DNA of 64,000 bases. Origin: Gracilimonas sp040904925. GTDB taxonomy: Bacteria > Bacteroidota > Rhodothermia > Balneolales > Balneolaceae. The notes beneath the pieces were generated by a model. It did not search any database. It was given only the letters and a program-made list of their open reading frames with translations, and was not told the DNA's origin. Of the stretch, positions 16,917 through 25,319 are shown in pieces (the first letter of the stretch is position 1; every line of letters begins with the position of its first letter). The position numbers and the translations under genes are program-made. The stretch spans positions 60,221-124,220 of the forward strand of contig JBBDSP010000012.1 of NCBI GenBank assembly GCA_040904925.1, written 5' to 3'.

Positions 16917-17945
16917 ATGAATATATCCGATATCAAAGTATTACCATTTATTTTATTAACACTTCTGGTTTTCAATGCCTGCGATCAGGGAGCTTCCAAT
17001 GGTCCGGAACCTGTTGTAGCAGAATTAGCTGAAGATATTCGTGGAAATGTAAATACACTGAATGCTACCCGGGCACCGGTGGAAAATATTGAAGGCGACA
17101 CCGAGACAAATCCCGGATATACATTTTTTGATCTGAATACCGGGGAAGTTATAGAAGACTCCACTTCAGATGCTTGGGATATTGGGTTTGCAGGTACCAC
17201 TCTTATTGCTAATTCAGGAAACAACGGTGGTATTCAGGTGGCAAGTACAGCTTATGCAGATCTCGAAAACGCTCCAAATGATGGATACGCTGCAGAAACT
17301 GAACAGAGCTCTTGGTACAACTACGATTTTAATACGCATACTATCACCCCGAAAGAAGGTCACAGCATAATTGTGCAAACTTCAGAAGGCCAGTATGCAA
17401 AAGTTGAAATCCTGAGTTACTACCGGGATTCTGATACCGAGAATGAAAGCCGCTATTTCACTTTCAATTACACGCTTCAAACCGAAGCTGAAAACACACA
17501 GCTTTATCACGAAGATATCGAAACCTACTTTGACCTTGAGATGGGAGGAATTGTTGAAGACGGTTCTTCTTCTCAATGGGATATTTCGTTTTCAGGAACC
17601 TCGATTGCGGCCAATGCTGAAAATGGCGGAGGTATTCTGGATCTGAATATTCCGTTTGCGGATGTTACCGAAGCACCAACCGAAGGATATGAAGAAGATA
17701 ATTCTAACTGGTACGACTATACCGGAAACAGCTCTCCTGCCCATGCGGTGCTTCCCAAAGATGGATTTTCACTGATCGTTCAAACTCCCGACGGAAATTA
17801 TGCTAAAGTACGCATTATCAGCTATTACAAAGGCAATCCTGAAACGTCCACAGAGGAATTTGCTGACTCTGCCACGCGCCCAGAAGCACGCTATTTTACT
17901 TTTGAATATGCCGTGCAAACCGACGGTTCTGTAAACTTCGAATAA
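16917..17945 (+). CDS. Tandem HmuY-like haem-binding lipoprotein
   Basis: A 342-residue lipoprotein with lipobox FNAC (Cys22). It contains two copies of the HmuY-type beta domain: about 68-190 (YTFFDLNTGEVIEDSTSDAW, WDIGFAGTTL, SIIVQTSEGQYAKVEILSYY, YFTFNYTLQT) and about 203-336 (YFDLEMGGIVEDGSSSQW, WDISFSGTSI, SLIVQTPDGNYAKVRIISYY, YFTFEYAVQT). HmuY of Porphyromonas takes haem from host proteins with two histidines. Here repeat 1 has H141 and H149 before the SIIVQT strand; repeat 2 has H276 but Phe in place of the second His. It lies 24 nt after the receptor gene. Haem or another tetrapyrrole ligand is inferred. Confidence 0.87.
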   Translation: MNISDIKVLPFILLTLLVFNACDQGASNGPEPVVAELAEDIRGNVNTLNATRAPVENIEGDTETNPGYTFFDLNTGEVIEDSTSDAWDIGFAGTTLIANSGNNGGIQVASTAYADLENAPNDGYAAETEQSSWYNYDFNTHTITPKEGHSIIVQTSEGQYAKVEILSYYRDSDTENESRYFTFNYTLQTEAENTQLYHEDIETYFDLEMGGIVEDGSSSQWDISFSGTSIAANAENGGGILDLNIPFADVTEAPTEGYEEDNSNWYDYTGNSSPAHAVLPKDGFSLIVQTPDGNYAKVRIISYYKGNPETSTEEFADSATRPEARYFTFEYAVQTDGSVNFE

Positions 17946-17983
17946 GAGTGATTAATAAAATCTTTGACCTTTAACCTTATATC

Positions 17984-19690
17984 ATGAAATTCTTAAAAAA
18001 TAGTATCCGAATTCTGCTTCTGCTGATGATTATTCCATTTTTTGGGATGAACAGTTCATTGGCTCAAGACACCGGTTTTCTTGTAATAGCCCCCGACCGG
18101 GGCTTTATGGGAAATCAGGAAGTTCGTGATTTGCACGAAAATTTTGACCAAAACTACATCACCAGCCTGGCCTTCGTAACTCCTGAAGAAACCGACCGTT
18201 TTTTAAAGGAAGGAATTGAGGCCCTCGAAAAGGAAGGAGTTAGTGAATTGGTGGTACTTCCACTGTTTCTTTCAGATGATCATCCTCATTTTAAGCTTGC
18301 AAAGGAGAGATTGTCGGGGCAAACCCTGACCACTCTTCCCGTTGAGTTTACTACAACTTTCAGCGAGAATTACCTGGCTGCAGAGATACTGGCCGACCGA
18401 ATTGCAGAGCTGAGCCAAGAACCCAAAAAAGAATCCTTGGTGGTAGTTGCAACCGGAGCTTCAACCGAGGAGGAAAAGGAAGCCATCAGATCTGATGTTG
18501 AACGACTTCTGCACATGAATCACAGCTGGTTTGATTTCGATAGCCAAAGTGTTGTTGTTTTTGGTAATGACGGCGGCCGTTCAGGACCTGACCAGAACGA
18601 ACTGGAAGAAGTCCTCTCTTCTATTCAGGAAAATGGAATCACGCCGGTAGTTGTCCCCTTTGATCTCTCCAGCAAATTGGATGGTATGATGGCATTCAGC
18701 TCAAGAATCCGATCGACAGTTCAGAAATACGGTGCACTTTATAATGGTAAAGACATCACTCCACATGAAAATGTAGAGCTTTGGCTGGCGAAACAGGCAA
18801 ATAGTTATTTGCCGGTCACCAAAGAAAACCTGGGCGTAATTTTTATGCCTCATGGCTCTGATTATAACTGGAATCGCACCATGATGAATGCTATTGATGA
18901 ACTTCGCGATGAATATAAAATCGAGCACGCCTTTAGTATGGGAGATGCAGACTTGATTGAAAAAGCCACTCGAAAATTGGAAAAAAGAGGTGCTACGGCC
19001 ATTACCGTCCTGCGAATTTTTTCGCTGGAATCCAGCTTCAAGGAATCGATCGAATACACTATTGGTCTCCGCGAAAACATGGGACATGGCGGAATGATGC
19101 ACGGCATGGGCGCACCAAAACGCGTGGTGAGTGGCAGTGAATTTTATACCACGGGTGGACTCGAAGATTCACCGTTGTTTGCTGAAGCGCTTTTAGATCG
19201 TGCTATCGGCTTAAGTGAGAATCCCGAAAATGAAACGGTAATTCTGGTTGGTCACGGAACCCGAACCGAAGAAGGAAACACACGCTGGCTAAAAAATTTG
19301 GAAAGCATAACCGCTCATATGGAAAAAACAGCGGAAGAAAAAGGCTACGATTTTCGTGATTTCAAATTTGAGAACTGGCGTGAAGACTGGCCGGATCTTC
19401 GTGAAAAGCATATTAATAATGTAAGGAATATGGTGAAGGAAGCTTCGGAAGATGGAGGCACTGCCATAGTAGTTCCAGCCCGTACCACTAAAGGTGGACA
19501 TGCTCAAAGATGGCTCGGAGATCTGGATTTCAAACACAACGGGGAGGGTTTTGCTCCTCACCCATTATTTGTAGAATGGGTTGAGAGTCTGATTCTGGAA
19601 TCTTTAGGTCATTTCAATGATGGAACTAAGGTTTCCGAAGATGTAACTACCTCTGCTGCTTCGTCTGATCAATCACATCATGCGCACTAG
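17984..19690 (+). CDS. Exported protein with four CbiX-like (class II chelatase) half-domains
   Basis: A 568-residue protein with a signal peptide ending near SLAQ28. CbiX/SirB-type chelatase half-domains appear four times: about 30-142, 150-266, 283-365 and 417-540. N-terminal active-site-type histidines are visible in repeat 3 (MPHG, H290) and repeat 4 (VGHG, H424) but not in 1 or 2; second-site histidines appear in repeat 1 (PLFLSDDHPH, H100/H102) and repeat 4 (TTKGGH, H506). A His/Met-rich loop (MGHGGMMHGMG, 366-376) and a His-rich tail (SHHAH) suggest metal handling. Cytosolic relatives insert Co or Fe into sirohydrochlorin. Export beside a HmuY protein and a TonB receptor suggests periplasmic metal insertion into, or removal from, tetrapyrroles (inference). 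Confidence 0.82.
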   Translation: MKFLKNSIRILLLLMIIPFFGMNSSLAQDTGFLVIAPDRGFMGNQEVRDLHENFDQNYITSLAFVTPEETDRFLKEGIEALEKEGVSELVVLPLFLSDDHPHFKLAKERLSGQTLTTLPVEFTTTFSENYLAAEILADRIAELSQEPKKESLVVVATGASTEEEKEAIRSDVERLLHMNHSWFDFDSQSVVVFGNDGGRSGPDQNELEEVLSSIQENGITPVVVPFDLSSKLDGMMAFSSRIRSTVQKYGALYNGKDITPHENVELWLAKQANSYLPVTKENLGVIFMPHGSDYNWNRTMMNAIDELRDEYKIEHAFSMGDADLIEKATRKLEKRGATAITVLRIFSLESSFKESIEYTIGLRENMGHGGMMHGMGAPKRVVSGSEFYTTGGLEDSPLFAEALLDRAIGLSENPENETVILVGHGTRTEEGNTRWLKNLESITAHMEKTAEEKGYDFRDFKFENWREDWPDLREKHINNVRNMVKEASEDGGTAIVVPARTTKGGHAQRWLGDLDFKHNGEGFAPHPLFVEWVESLILESLGHFNDGTKVSEDVTTSAASSDQSHHAH

Positions 19691-19720
19691 GATTTAAAAT
19701 CTGCTTTTCCGGCACAAATA

Positions 19721-19753
19721 AAAACCCCATCTGGATTACCAGTGGGGTTTTTT
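19721..19753 (+). terminator. Terminator of the HmuY/CbiX operon
   Basis: CCCCAtCTGG pairs with CCAGtGGGG around a short loop, followed by TTTTTT. It lies about 30 bp after the CbiX-like gene. Confidence 0.88.
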
Positions 19754-19850
19754 GCTGTGTATATCTATTCAGACATACTTCAGGCTTAGGCGAATTACTC
19801 TTTTCAATGCTATGACGAATTCCTGAAGTTAAAAGTTCTACCAAAAAAAA

Positions 19851-19903
19851 CGCTCCAACGCAGAGCGTGTGGAGCGAGTAGACTAAGTCACAAGCGGACG
19901 CTT
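19851..19903. repeat. Dispersed palindromic repeat, copy 1
   Basis: A nested hairpin CGCTCCA-ACGC-AGA-GCGT-g-TGGAGCG (19851-19876) is followed by the 12-bp palindrome AAGCGGACGCTT (19892-19903). On the opposite strand the first part shares 25 identical bases with 48169-48193 and the second part matches 48109-48118. Together with the terminator, this fills the 317-bp gap 19691-20007. Confidence 0.75.
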
Positions 19904-19971
19904 GCGATAGTTAATAAGTGGTATAAACCTATGTCATAAATTCGACACTATTGGTTTAACCCAAAAACTTC

Positions 19972-19991
19972 AACATTCAATGTTGAATGTT
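19972..19991. repeat. Palindrome AACATTCAA-TG-TTGAATGTT
   Basis: Nine-base perfect arms around TG, just downstream of the TPR gene stop codon (minus strand). Related ATGTTGAAT-type sequences occur at 9131-9144 and 43267-43297. Confidence 0.55.
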
Positions 19992-20007
19992 CAGTGTTCG
20001 ATATTCT

Positions 20008-20556
20008 TTACTCCTCTTCTTCGAGCTGCCTTTTAGCATAATCATTCTCAGGATCGATTTTAAGAGCTTGCTCGTAATAAGTACGTGCCTTATCTGTTTG
20101 TCCGCCTTTTTTGATCATGTCGCCCATAAGGATCCAGTTTTCAGCGTCTTGCGGATCTTTCTTGATGCGCTCGATCAGGTAAGGAATGGCTTCCTGCCCG
20201 CGGCTGGTCATAAGCATGAGCATCACTTTGTTACGGTGTGCTGCGGATGTGTCACTAAGCTCAATGGCTTTGTCGAAATCCTCTTCAGCACCTTCTAGTT
20301 TCTCTAACTGCATTCGAACATTACCGCGTAAATTGAAATAAGCAGCATTATCGTCATCAAGTTCAATCGCTTTCTCGATAGCCTCAATACTCTTGTCATA
20401 CTGGTTCAGCTGCTGCATCACCAAAGCTTCAAGGTAGAATGCTTCATGTGAATCAGGTTGCTCTTTTTGCAGTTCACGGGCTACATCTAAGGCATAATCA
20501 ATGTCTTTTTCCCGTAGTAATTCAAATCCTTTGTTTAGCTTCTCTTCGAAATTCAT
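20008..20556 (-). CDS. TPR repeat protein
   Basis: A 182-residue soluble protein made of tetratricopeptide repeats: about three to four units with the A-x-x-L/Y pattern, such as SHEAFYLEALVMQQLNQYDK, NAAYFNLRGNVRMQLEKLEG and AENWILMGDMIKKGGQTDKA. It ends in an acidic tail (EEEE). No signal peptide is visible. The start ATG overlaps the stop of the upstream DUF4834-like gene by 4 bp, so the two are translationally coupled. It is a scaffold-type protein with unknown partners. Confidence 0.88.
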   Translation of the reverse strand: MNFEEKLNKGFELLREKDIDYALDVARELQKEQPDSHEAFYLEALVMQQLNQYDKSIEAIEKAIELDDDNAAYFNLRGNVRMQLEKLEGAEEDFDKAIELSDTSAAHRNKVMLMLMTSRGQEAIPYLIERIKKDPQDAENWILMGDMIKKGGQTDKARTYYEQALKIDPENDYAKRQLEEEE

Positions 20557-20753
20557 GGAGTCTCTTTTTTATCTTTATTAGAAAGGTCTTCGTATTCCGC
20601 TTCTTCAATTTCATCGATGTTCTGTCGCCGGCTTCCAAACCCTCCTTTAAAAGGGTCGAATTTGTTTTGACGTTTGTTGGAAGGTAAGAACAATCGATTG
20701 ATATATCTTACCAAAAAGAAAAACACGATCGTAAAAAATATAAACTTAAGCAT
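20553..20753 (-). CDS. Small DUF4834-like membrane protein
   Basis: A 66-residue protein with one N-terminal membrane segment (FIFFTIVFFFLVRYINRLF) followed by a short charged cytosolic tail rich in Glu and Lys. Similar tiny proteins (DUF4834) occur next to TPR genes in Bacteroidota. It overlaps the TPR gene by 4 bp and lies 5 bp after the deoxynucleoside kinase gene, so it belongs to the same transcription unit. Function unknown. Confidence 0.75.
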   Translation of the reverse strand: MLKFIFFTIVFFFLVRYINRLFLPSNKRQNKFDPFKGGFGSRRQNIDEIEEAEYEDLSNKDKKETP

Positions 20754-20758
20754 TGAGC

Positions 20759-21400
20759 TCAGGGTGCTATATGAATATGTGTATTGGTAGTAACCTGCTT
20801 ATCAAAGATCTGTTCTTCGATGTATGTCAGGTGACCTTCATTATTCACAAAATCTATCTCCGTAGCATTCAGAATAATAAGGGGCGCCCGGTTGTAGTGA
20901 TGGAAAAAATGGTTATAAGCGTCGTTCAGTTCTTTAAGGTACTCAGGAGTTATATTTCGTTCATAATCTCTGCCACGTGCTTCAATATTTTCCATAAGCC
21001 GTTCAACCGAAGACTGAATGTAGATAATGAGATCCGGCTGAGCTGCAATGCCCGTCATGATACTGAAGATATTATCATATAAAGCCATCTCATCCTGATC
21101 GAGATTCAGCCGGGCAAAAATACGATCCTTGTCAAAAATGTAATCTGAGATCGTGAATTGGTGGAACAGATCCTGACTCATCATATTCTGTTGCTGCTTA
21201 AAACGACTCGCCAAAAACGCGAGCTGGGTTTGAAAAGCATAGCGCTCACGATCCTCATAGAATTTTGGAAGAAATGGATTGTCTTCAAATTCCTCCAAAA
21301 CCAAACGTGCGTTTCTTCGCTCAGCCAGTAATGATGCGAGTGAAGTTTTTCCCGCACCGATCACACCTTCAATAGCAATAAAATCATATGGGTTGGGCAT
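20759..21400 (-). CDS. Deoxynucleoside kinase
   Basis: Phosphorylates deoxynucleosides for salvage. The 213-residue protein has the P-loop EGVIGAGKTS (residues 11-20), the E-F-E-D-NPFL segment after strand 2, FLASRFKQQQ, a D-R-I-F motif (YIFDKDRIFA), and the lid region RGRDYERNITPEYL. It resembles the dNK/dGK-dCK family found next to folK in Bacteroidota. It lies 3 bp after folK in the dnaA-folB-folK-dNK-DUF4834-TPR gene series. Confidence 0.92.
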   Translation of the reverse strand: MPNPYDFIAIEGVIGAGKTSLASLLAERRNARLVLEEFEDNPFLPKFYEDRERYAFQTQLAFLASRFKQQQNMMSQDLFHQFTISDYIFDKDRIFARLNLDQDEMALYDNIFSIMTGIAAQPDLIIYIQSSVERLMENIEARGRDYERNITPEYLKELNDAYNHFFHHYNRAPLIILNATEIDFVNNEGHLTYIEEQIFDKQVTTNTHIHIAP

Positions 21401-21403
21401 CAG

Positions 21404-21892
21404 CTACCAGTTCAATTTTGTGATGTCAATTTCGAGAGTCGGCGCTTGCTCAATCAGTTTATCCACATGCTGAGCGGAAATGGGATCTTTCCAGTCGGGT
21501 AAAACCTCTTTTAACGGAAACAGAACAAATAAACGCCGGCTATATTCCTGATGAGGAATGATAAGGGTATCTGTTTCAATGACCAAGTGATCCCAGGCAA
21601 TTATATCCAGATCTAATGTGCGTGCTGTCCATTTTGGATAGCGGGAGGGACGGCCTTGTTTTTTTTCCTGCTCTTTAAGCTTTTCGAAAAGTTCCGCTGG
21701 TTCAAGCTCGGTTTCAATAATTGCGACAGCGTTCAAAAAATCATTCTCTGAAGGGCCAACGGGTTCAGAACGATAGATCGATGACTTTTGAATATCTGAA
21801 ATACTGAGGTCACTCAGGAAAACTGATGCTGTTTTCAGTTGTTGATGAGGATCATTCAGATTAGAGCCTAAAGCGATTATGACCTGGGCCAC
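21404..21892 (-). CDS. folK: 2-amino-4-hydroxy-6-hydroxymethyldihydropteridine diphosphokinase (HPPK)
   Basis: Transfers pyrophosphate from ATP to 6-hydroxymethyl-dihydropterin in folate synthesis. The 162-residue protein has the start ALGSNLNDPHQQL, the EPVGPSENDFLNAV substrate segment, and the catalytic stretch RYPKWTARTLDLDIIAW with the two metal-binding Asp residues of DLDI. It overlaps folB by 16 bp, the next enzyme-encoding gene of the same pathway. Confidence 0.96.
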   Translation of the reverse strand: MAQVIIALGSNLNDPHQQLKTASVFLSDLSISDIQKSSIYRSEPVGPSENDFLNAVAIIETELEPAELFEKLKEQEKKQGRPSRYPKWTARTLDLDIIAWDHLVIETDTLIIPHQEYSRRLFVLFPLKEVLPDWKDPISAQHVDKLIEQAPTLEIDITKLNW

Positions 21893-22239
21893 GACATCCT
21901 CACTTTCGTATGATCAATGGGTGCAGAAATAGGTGGATTCAGTTTACGTACCTGGACGTCGATCTTGTCACAACCGGTGAAAGTCTTAAATAATGCTTCA
22001 CCGATCTTGAAGCAAAGAGTTTCGATAAGATCTACAGGTTCGCCGTTTATGATCTCTGCAGTAATTTGCTGAACTTCCGTATAATTGATGGCTTCTTTGA
22101 GGTCGTCTGAAGTTCCGGCTTTGGAAAGATCGGTGTGGAAATCTACATCTACTAAAAAATTATTACCCTCTTCTTTCTCAAATTCCTGAACCCCGTGGTA
22201 TCCAAGAAATTTCATTCCACTTACAGTGAGGGTATCCAT
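21877..22239 (-). CDS. folB: Dihydroneopterin aldolase
   Basis: Cleaves 7,8-dihydroneopterin to 6-hydroxymethyl-dihydropterin. The 120-residue length is normal. Motifs visible are MKFLGYHGVQEFEKEEG near the N-terminus, INYTEVQQI, DLIETLCFKIGEAL and VRKLNPPI with the active-site Lys. It starts 3 bp after dnaA and overlaps folK, so folate genes are cotranscribed with dnaA. Confidence 0.96.
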   Translation of the reverse strand: MDTLTVSGMKFLGYHGVQEFEKEEGNNFLVDVDFHTDLSKAGTSDDLKEAINYTEVQQITAEIINGEPVDLIETLCFKIGEALFKTFTGCDKIDVQVRKLNPPISAPIDHTKVRMSWPRS

Positions 22240-22242
22240 GAG

Positions 22243-23688
22243 TTAAAGGCTGGCTACTTCAATGCGCTGATGTAATTCCTCAACCATGCGTTTGTGTTTT
22301 GCACTGGTGGAGATCCGCTCTTCTACGGTAGAAATAGCGTGAATAACGGTAGAATGGTCACGTCCGCCAAAATGCAATCCAATAGTCTTTAAGCTGGACT
22401 TAGTGAATTTCTTGGAAAGGAACATCGCGATCTGTCTTGCTTCTACGATTTCCTGTTTTCTTGTTTTCTCCCGGACTTTATTGGTATCAATTCCGAAGTA
22501 ATCACATACATAATTCTGGATCTGTTCGATCGAGATCTGTGTATTTGAATCTTTCACCATATCCTTCAATACACGCTTGGCCATCGCCAGATCGATATCA
22601 TCTATATTCTGTAGGGAAGCATGGGCCAATAATTTAATAATGGCTCCTTCCAGGTCTCTAACGTTAGATTTGAAATTGTGAGCGATGAACTCAATGATCT
22701 GCGGGTCTATCTCGATTCCGTTGTCATTGGCTTTGCGTTCAAGGATCGCATAGCGGGTTTCATATTCCGGCATCTTCAGATCGGCACTCAAGCCCCATCC
22801 AAAACGGGAGATCAGTCGTTCTTCAATATCGGGAACGTCTTTTGGAGCGCGGTCACTGCTTAGGATAATTTGTTTTCCATCCTGATGAAGGGCATTGAAG
22901 ATGTGGAAGAATTCTTCCTGTGTTTTCTCTTTGCCGCTGAAGAACTGAATATCATCTACCATTAAGACATCAATATTTCGGTAGAACATTGAAAACTCAC
23001 TCGCCCGGTTATTACGGATGGCGTGTACAAATTCATTGGTAAAAGCTTCCGAAGATATATAAAGGACAGATTTTTCGTCCCCAAATTTCTCTTTGATCTT
23101 ATTGCCAATACTTTGAACAAGGTGAGTTTTTCCAAGCCCGGTTGGCCCGTATACAAAAAATGGATTGAAAGAGTTGCTTCCTGGGTTGTCTGCAATAGCC
23201 ATTGCGGCAGATCGAGCCAGGCGATTACAGTCACCTTCAATGAAGCGTTCAAAAACGTAATTGTTATTCAGGTTGGAATCGATCTTCGTCTTTCTGATCC
23301 CGGGAATTACAAAAGGATTTTCAATTCGGTCGGGTTGGTATTCGGGATAACCATTAGACTCCTGAGGCTCTACCGGACCCATCGGACGTTGAGGCATTCT
23401 GACGGAGCGATTATTCTCAAACTGATCGGACTTTTCCATTACAATGGAATACTCAAGTTTCCCCTCGGGGCCTAAAACTTTTGCGAGAGTAGAGCGGAGC
23501 ATATTATAGTAATGCTCTTCAAGCCATTCATACCAAAATTGGCTAGGCACTTGAACGGTAAGTGTGTTGTTATTCAGAGATACCGGCTTGATAGGTTCAA
23601 ACCAAGATTTATACTTCTGGTAACTAATGTTGTCCTTAATAATATCTAGGCAGTCTTCCCATGCCGATTCAACCGATAACTCGTGCAA
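22243..23688 (-). CDS. dnaA: Chromosomal replication initiator protein DnaA
   Basis: Binds DnaA boxes at oriC and melts the origin when ATP-bound. In 481 residues it has domain I (1-85, ESAWEDCLDIIKDNISYQKYKSW split), a linker, the AAA+ domain with Walker A GPTGLGKT (181-188) and Walker B VLMVDDIQFF, sensor RLISRFGWG, and C-terminal domain IV with the DnaA signature GGRDHSTVIHA. The start is TTG at 23688: an in-frame TAA lies just upstream, and AAGGGGGA about 9 nt ahead serves as the ribosome site. The oriC candidate follows upstream. Confidence 0.97.
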   Translation of the reverse strand: MHELSVESAWEDCLDIIKDNISYQKYKSWFEPIKPVSLNNNTLTVQVPSQFWYEWLEEHYYNMLRSTLAKVLGPEGKLEYSIVMEKSDQFENNRSVRMPQRPMGPVEPQESNGYPEYQPDRIENPFVIPGIRKTKIDSNLNNNYVFERFIEGDCNRLARSAAMAIADNPGSNSFNPFFVYGPTGLGKTHLVQSIGNKIKEKFGDEKSVLYISSEAFTNEFVHAIRNNRASEFSMFYRNIDVLMVDDIQFFSGKEKTQEEFFHIFNALHQDGKQIILSSDRAPKDVPDIEERLISRFGWGLSADLKMPEYETRYAILERKANDNGIEIDPQIIEFIAHNFKSNVRDLEGAIIKLLAHASLQNIDDIDLAMAKRVLKDMVKDSNTQISIEQIQNYVCDYFGIDTNKVREKTRKQEIVEARQIAMFLSKKFTKSSLKTIGLHFGGRDHSTVIHAISTVEERISTSAKHKRMVEELHQRIEVASL

Positions 23689-23699
23689 TTTTCCAAATC

Positions 23700-24068
23700 C
23701 CCCTTACGGTGTTAGCTTAAAAAATGTAAGATCAAACCAAAACCAGTTATCCACAAGAATTTTGATAACTCAGCTTCGCGTCGATTTGAAAATGCCAATT
23801 TATTGAGCACTTGTCAAACCGAAGAATGAGTATTTTTAAAAAGTTATCCACATTTATAAATATGTTTTAACTCTTTGTTAGGCAGTAGATTATGAGTTTT
23901 TATAAATTATTCCCAAATACCACTTGACACCCCTTAATATTGCCGTAACACTGAATTGACCTTTATGAAACAGGGGTAAAAAAATATTTAAGTTTTTTTC
24001 CACAAGTTTTCCACATTTTTGAAAAGCAATAAAAGTCCAGGGTTTTTATTAAAAATATTGAGAAATAA
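23700..24068. other. Probable replication origin (oriC) with DnaA boxes
   Basis: An AT-rich gap of about 370 bp between dnaA and prmC. Perfect DnaA boxes TTATCCACA lie at 23747-23755 and 23844-23852; a pair of near-matches TTTTCCACA lies at 23996-24004 and 24007-24015, 11 bp apart. All four face the same way. The stretch 23860-24000 is especially AT-rich and could be the unwinding element. Position beside dnaA and the box cluster support oriC; GC skew was not computed. Confidence 0.82.
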
Positions 24069-24929
24069 TCAAGCTTTTTTTGCTATTAAAAAACGGGATT
24101 TATCCCCATAGTCATTTTTAATATTGGCATCCCAGTTACTATCTTGAAATATATTCAGTACTTCTTGGGAATGATCTTCATGAAGCTCTAAAAAAACGGT
24201 TCCTGATTGTGCTAAAAAATTTGAGCTGAGAGTTTCAAGCGCTCGATACATTTTTTGAGTTGATTCACAAAATAAGGCGAGCCCCGGCTCGAAGTTTTTC
24301 ACTTCATCGTCCAGTGAGTTTTTTTCGTCCGGATGAATGTAGGGGGGGTTGGAAATAATGAGATCAAATTTATGATCGTTCAAAGAGTGAGGTTGAAAAA
24401 GGTCATCTTTTAAAAAAGAGATATTGACATTGTTATACAATGCGTTCTCTTTGGCAATGGTAAGGGCTTCATCAGAAATATCGGTGGCAAAAACTTGCCA
24501 GCTTGGCCGGGCACTTTTTAAAGCTATTGGGATACAGCCGGAACCTGTTCCTATATCAAGAACTTTCAGCTCTTCTTTCTCATCAAATTGCTCAAGTATC
24601 CAGTCAACAAGTTGCTCCGTTTCTTGCCGCGGAATAAGAACTCCAGGCTTTACTTTGATTTTCACGTTATGAAAATCAGTTTCACCTGTTATATATTGAA
24701 GCGGTTCGTGAGCTGCCCGGCGCTTTACCAATGGCCTTAATATTTCAAGTTCATCAGAGGAAAGAGGTCGGTCATATTCCAAGTACAGGCCTAACCTTTT
24801 GATAGAAAGCACATGAGCCAAAAGCCATTCGATACTAAACCGAGGTGATCTAACCTGTCTATCTTCAAAGAAATCAGTGGCCCATTCCAGCATACTAAGA
24901 ACCGTCCATACGGATGGTGCTTTAGTCAT
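24069..24929 (-). CDS. prmC: Peptide chain release factor glutamine N5-methyltransferase
   Basis: Methylates the Gln of the GGQ motif in release factors RF1/RF2. The 286-residue protein has an N-terminal helical domain (about 1-95), the SAM-binding motif LDIGTGSGCIPIAL and the catalytic NPPYIHPDE. RQETEQLVDWIL precedes the SAM site as in the family. It lies on the other side of oriC from dnaA, same strand, and 3 bp after the following small gene. Confidence 0.95.
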   Translation of the reverse strand: MTKAPSVWTVLSMLEWATDFFEDRQVRSPRFSIEWLLAHVLSIKRLGLYLEYDRPLSSDELEILRPLVKRRAAHEPLQYITGETDFHNVKIKVKPGVLIPRQETEQLVDWILEQFDEKEELKVLDIGTGSGCIPIALKSARPSWQVFATDISDEALTIAKENALYNNVNISFLKDDLFQPHSLNDHKFDLIISNPPYIHPDEKNSLDDEVKNFEPGLALFCESTQKMYRALETLSSNFLAQSGTVFLELHEDHSQEVLNIFQDSNWDANIKNDYGDKSRFLIAKKA

Positions 24930-24932
24930 GGG

Positions 24933-25319
24933 TTACTCTTCTTCGGCTTCGGCCGGTGGCTGCTCTTCTTGTAAGGTAAGACCGTGACGCTTAGAAAAAT
25001 CGAGAATGAAATCTATTACGTGCGACTCTACATTCTGCTCTTCAGAAAGAGAACTTCCCCGGAAACCCATACGTCCACCGGTTTTCTTAAGCACAATCTT
25101 GTTGTGTTTCCCCTTACTTTCCAAGATACAAGTTAAGGTTACGCTCGAATTGATTTGCTTTTCGTATTCTTCATAAACAGCAACGTAGATCGTTTCTGAA
25201 GTGCCTTCCGGAGAATATTCATACAGGAATTTAGGTGGATGTTCTTTGAACATCTTAGATGACATTCTGCGAAGCGTTGCAGTTGGTCCAAATACAAAAT
25301 AAGTTGTGTGTGAATTCAT
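24933..25319 (-). CDS. Conserved hypothetical protein
   Basis: A 128-residue protein I do not recognise with certainty. It has no signal peptide or membrane segment. The sequence is an alternation of beta-type strands (TYFVFGPTATLRRM, TIYVAVYEEYEKQI, VTLTCILESKGKHNKIVLKK) and a helix (VESHVIDFILDFSKRHG), with an acidic Pro/Glu-rich tail. It sits 3 bp upstream of prmC on the same strand, so it is probably cotranscribed. No function is assigned. Confidence 0.75.
   Translation of the reverse strand: MNSHTTYFVFGPTATLRRMSSKMFKEHPPKFLYEYSPEGTSETIYVAVYEEYEKQINSSVTLTCILESKGKHNKIVLKKTGGRMGFRGSSLSEEQNVESHVIDFILDFSKRHGLTLQEEQPPAEAEEE

Noticed and set aside
19691..20007. Possible small gene between the CbiX-like and TPR genes
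   Set aside because: The interval is explained by a terminator and palindromic repeats; the short open frames there have no plausible start or family.
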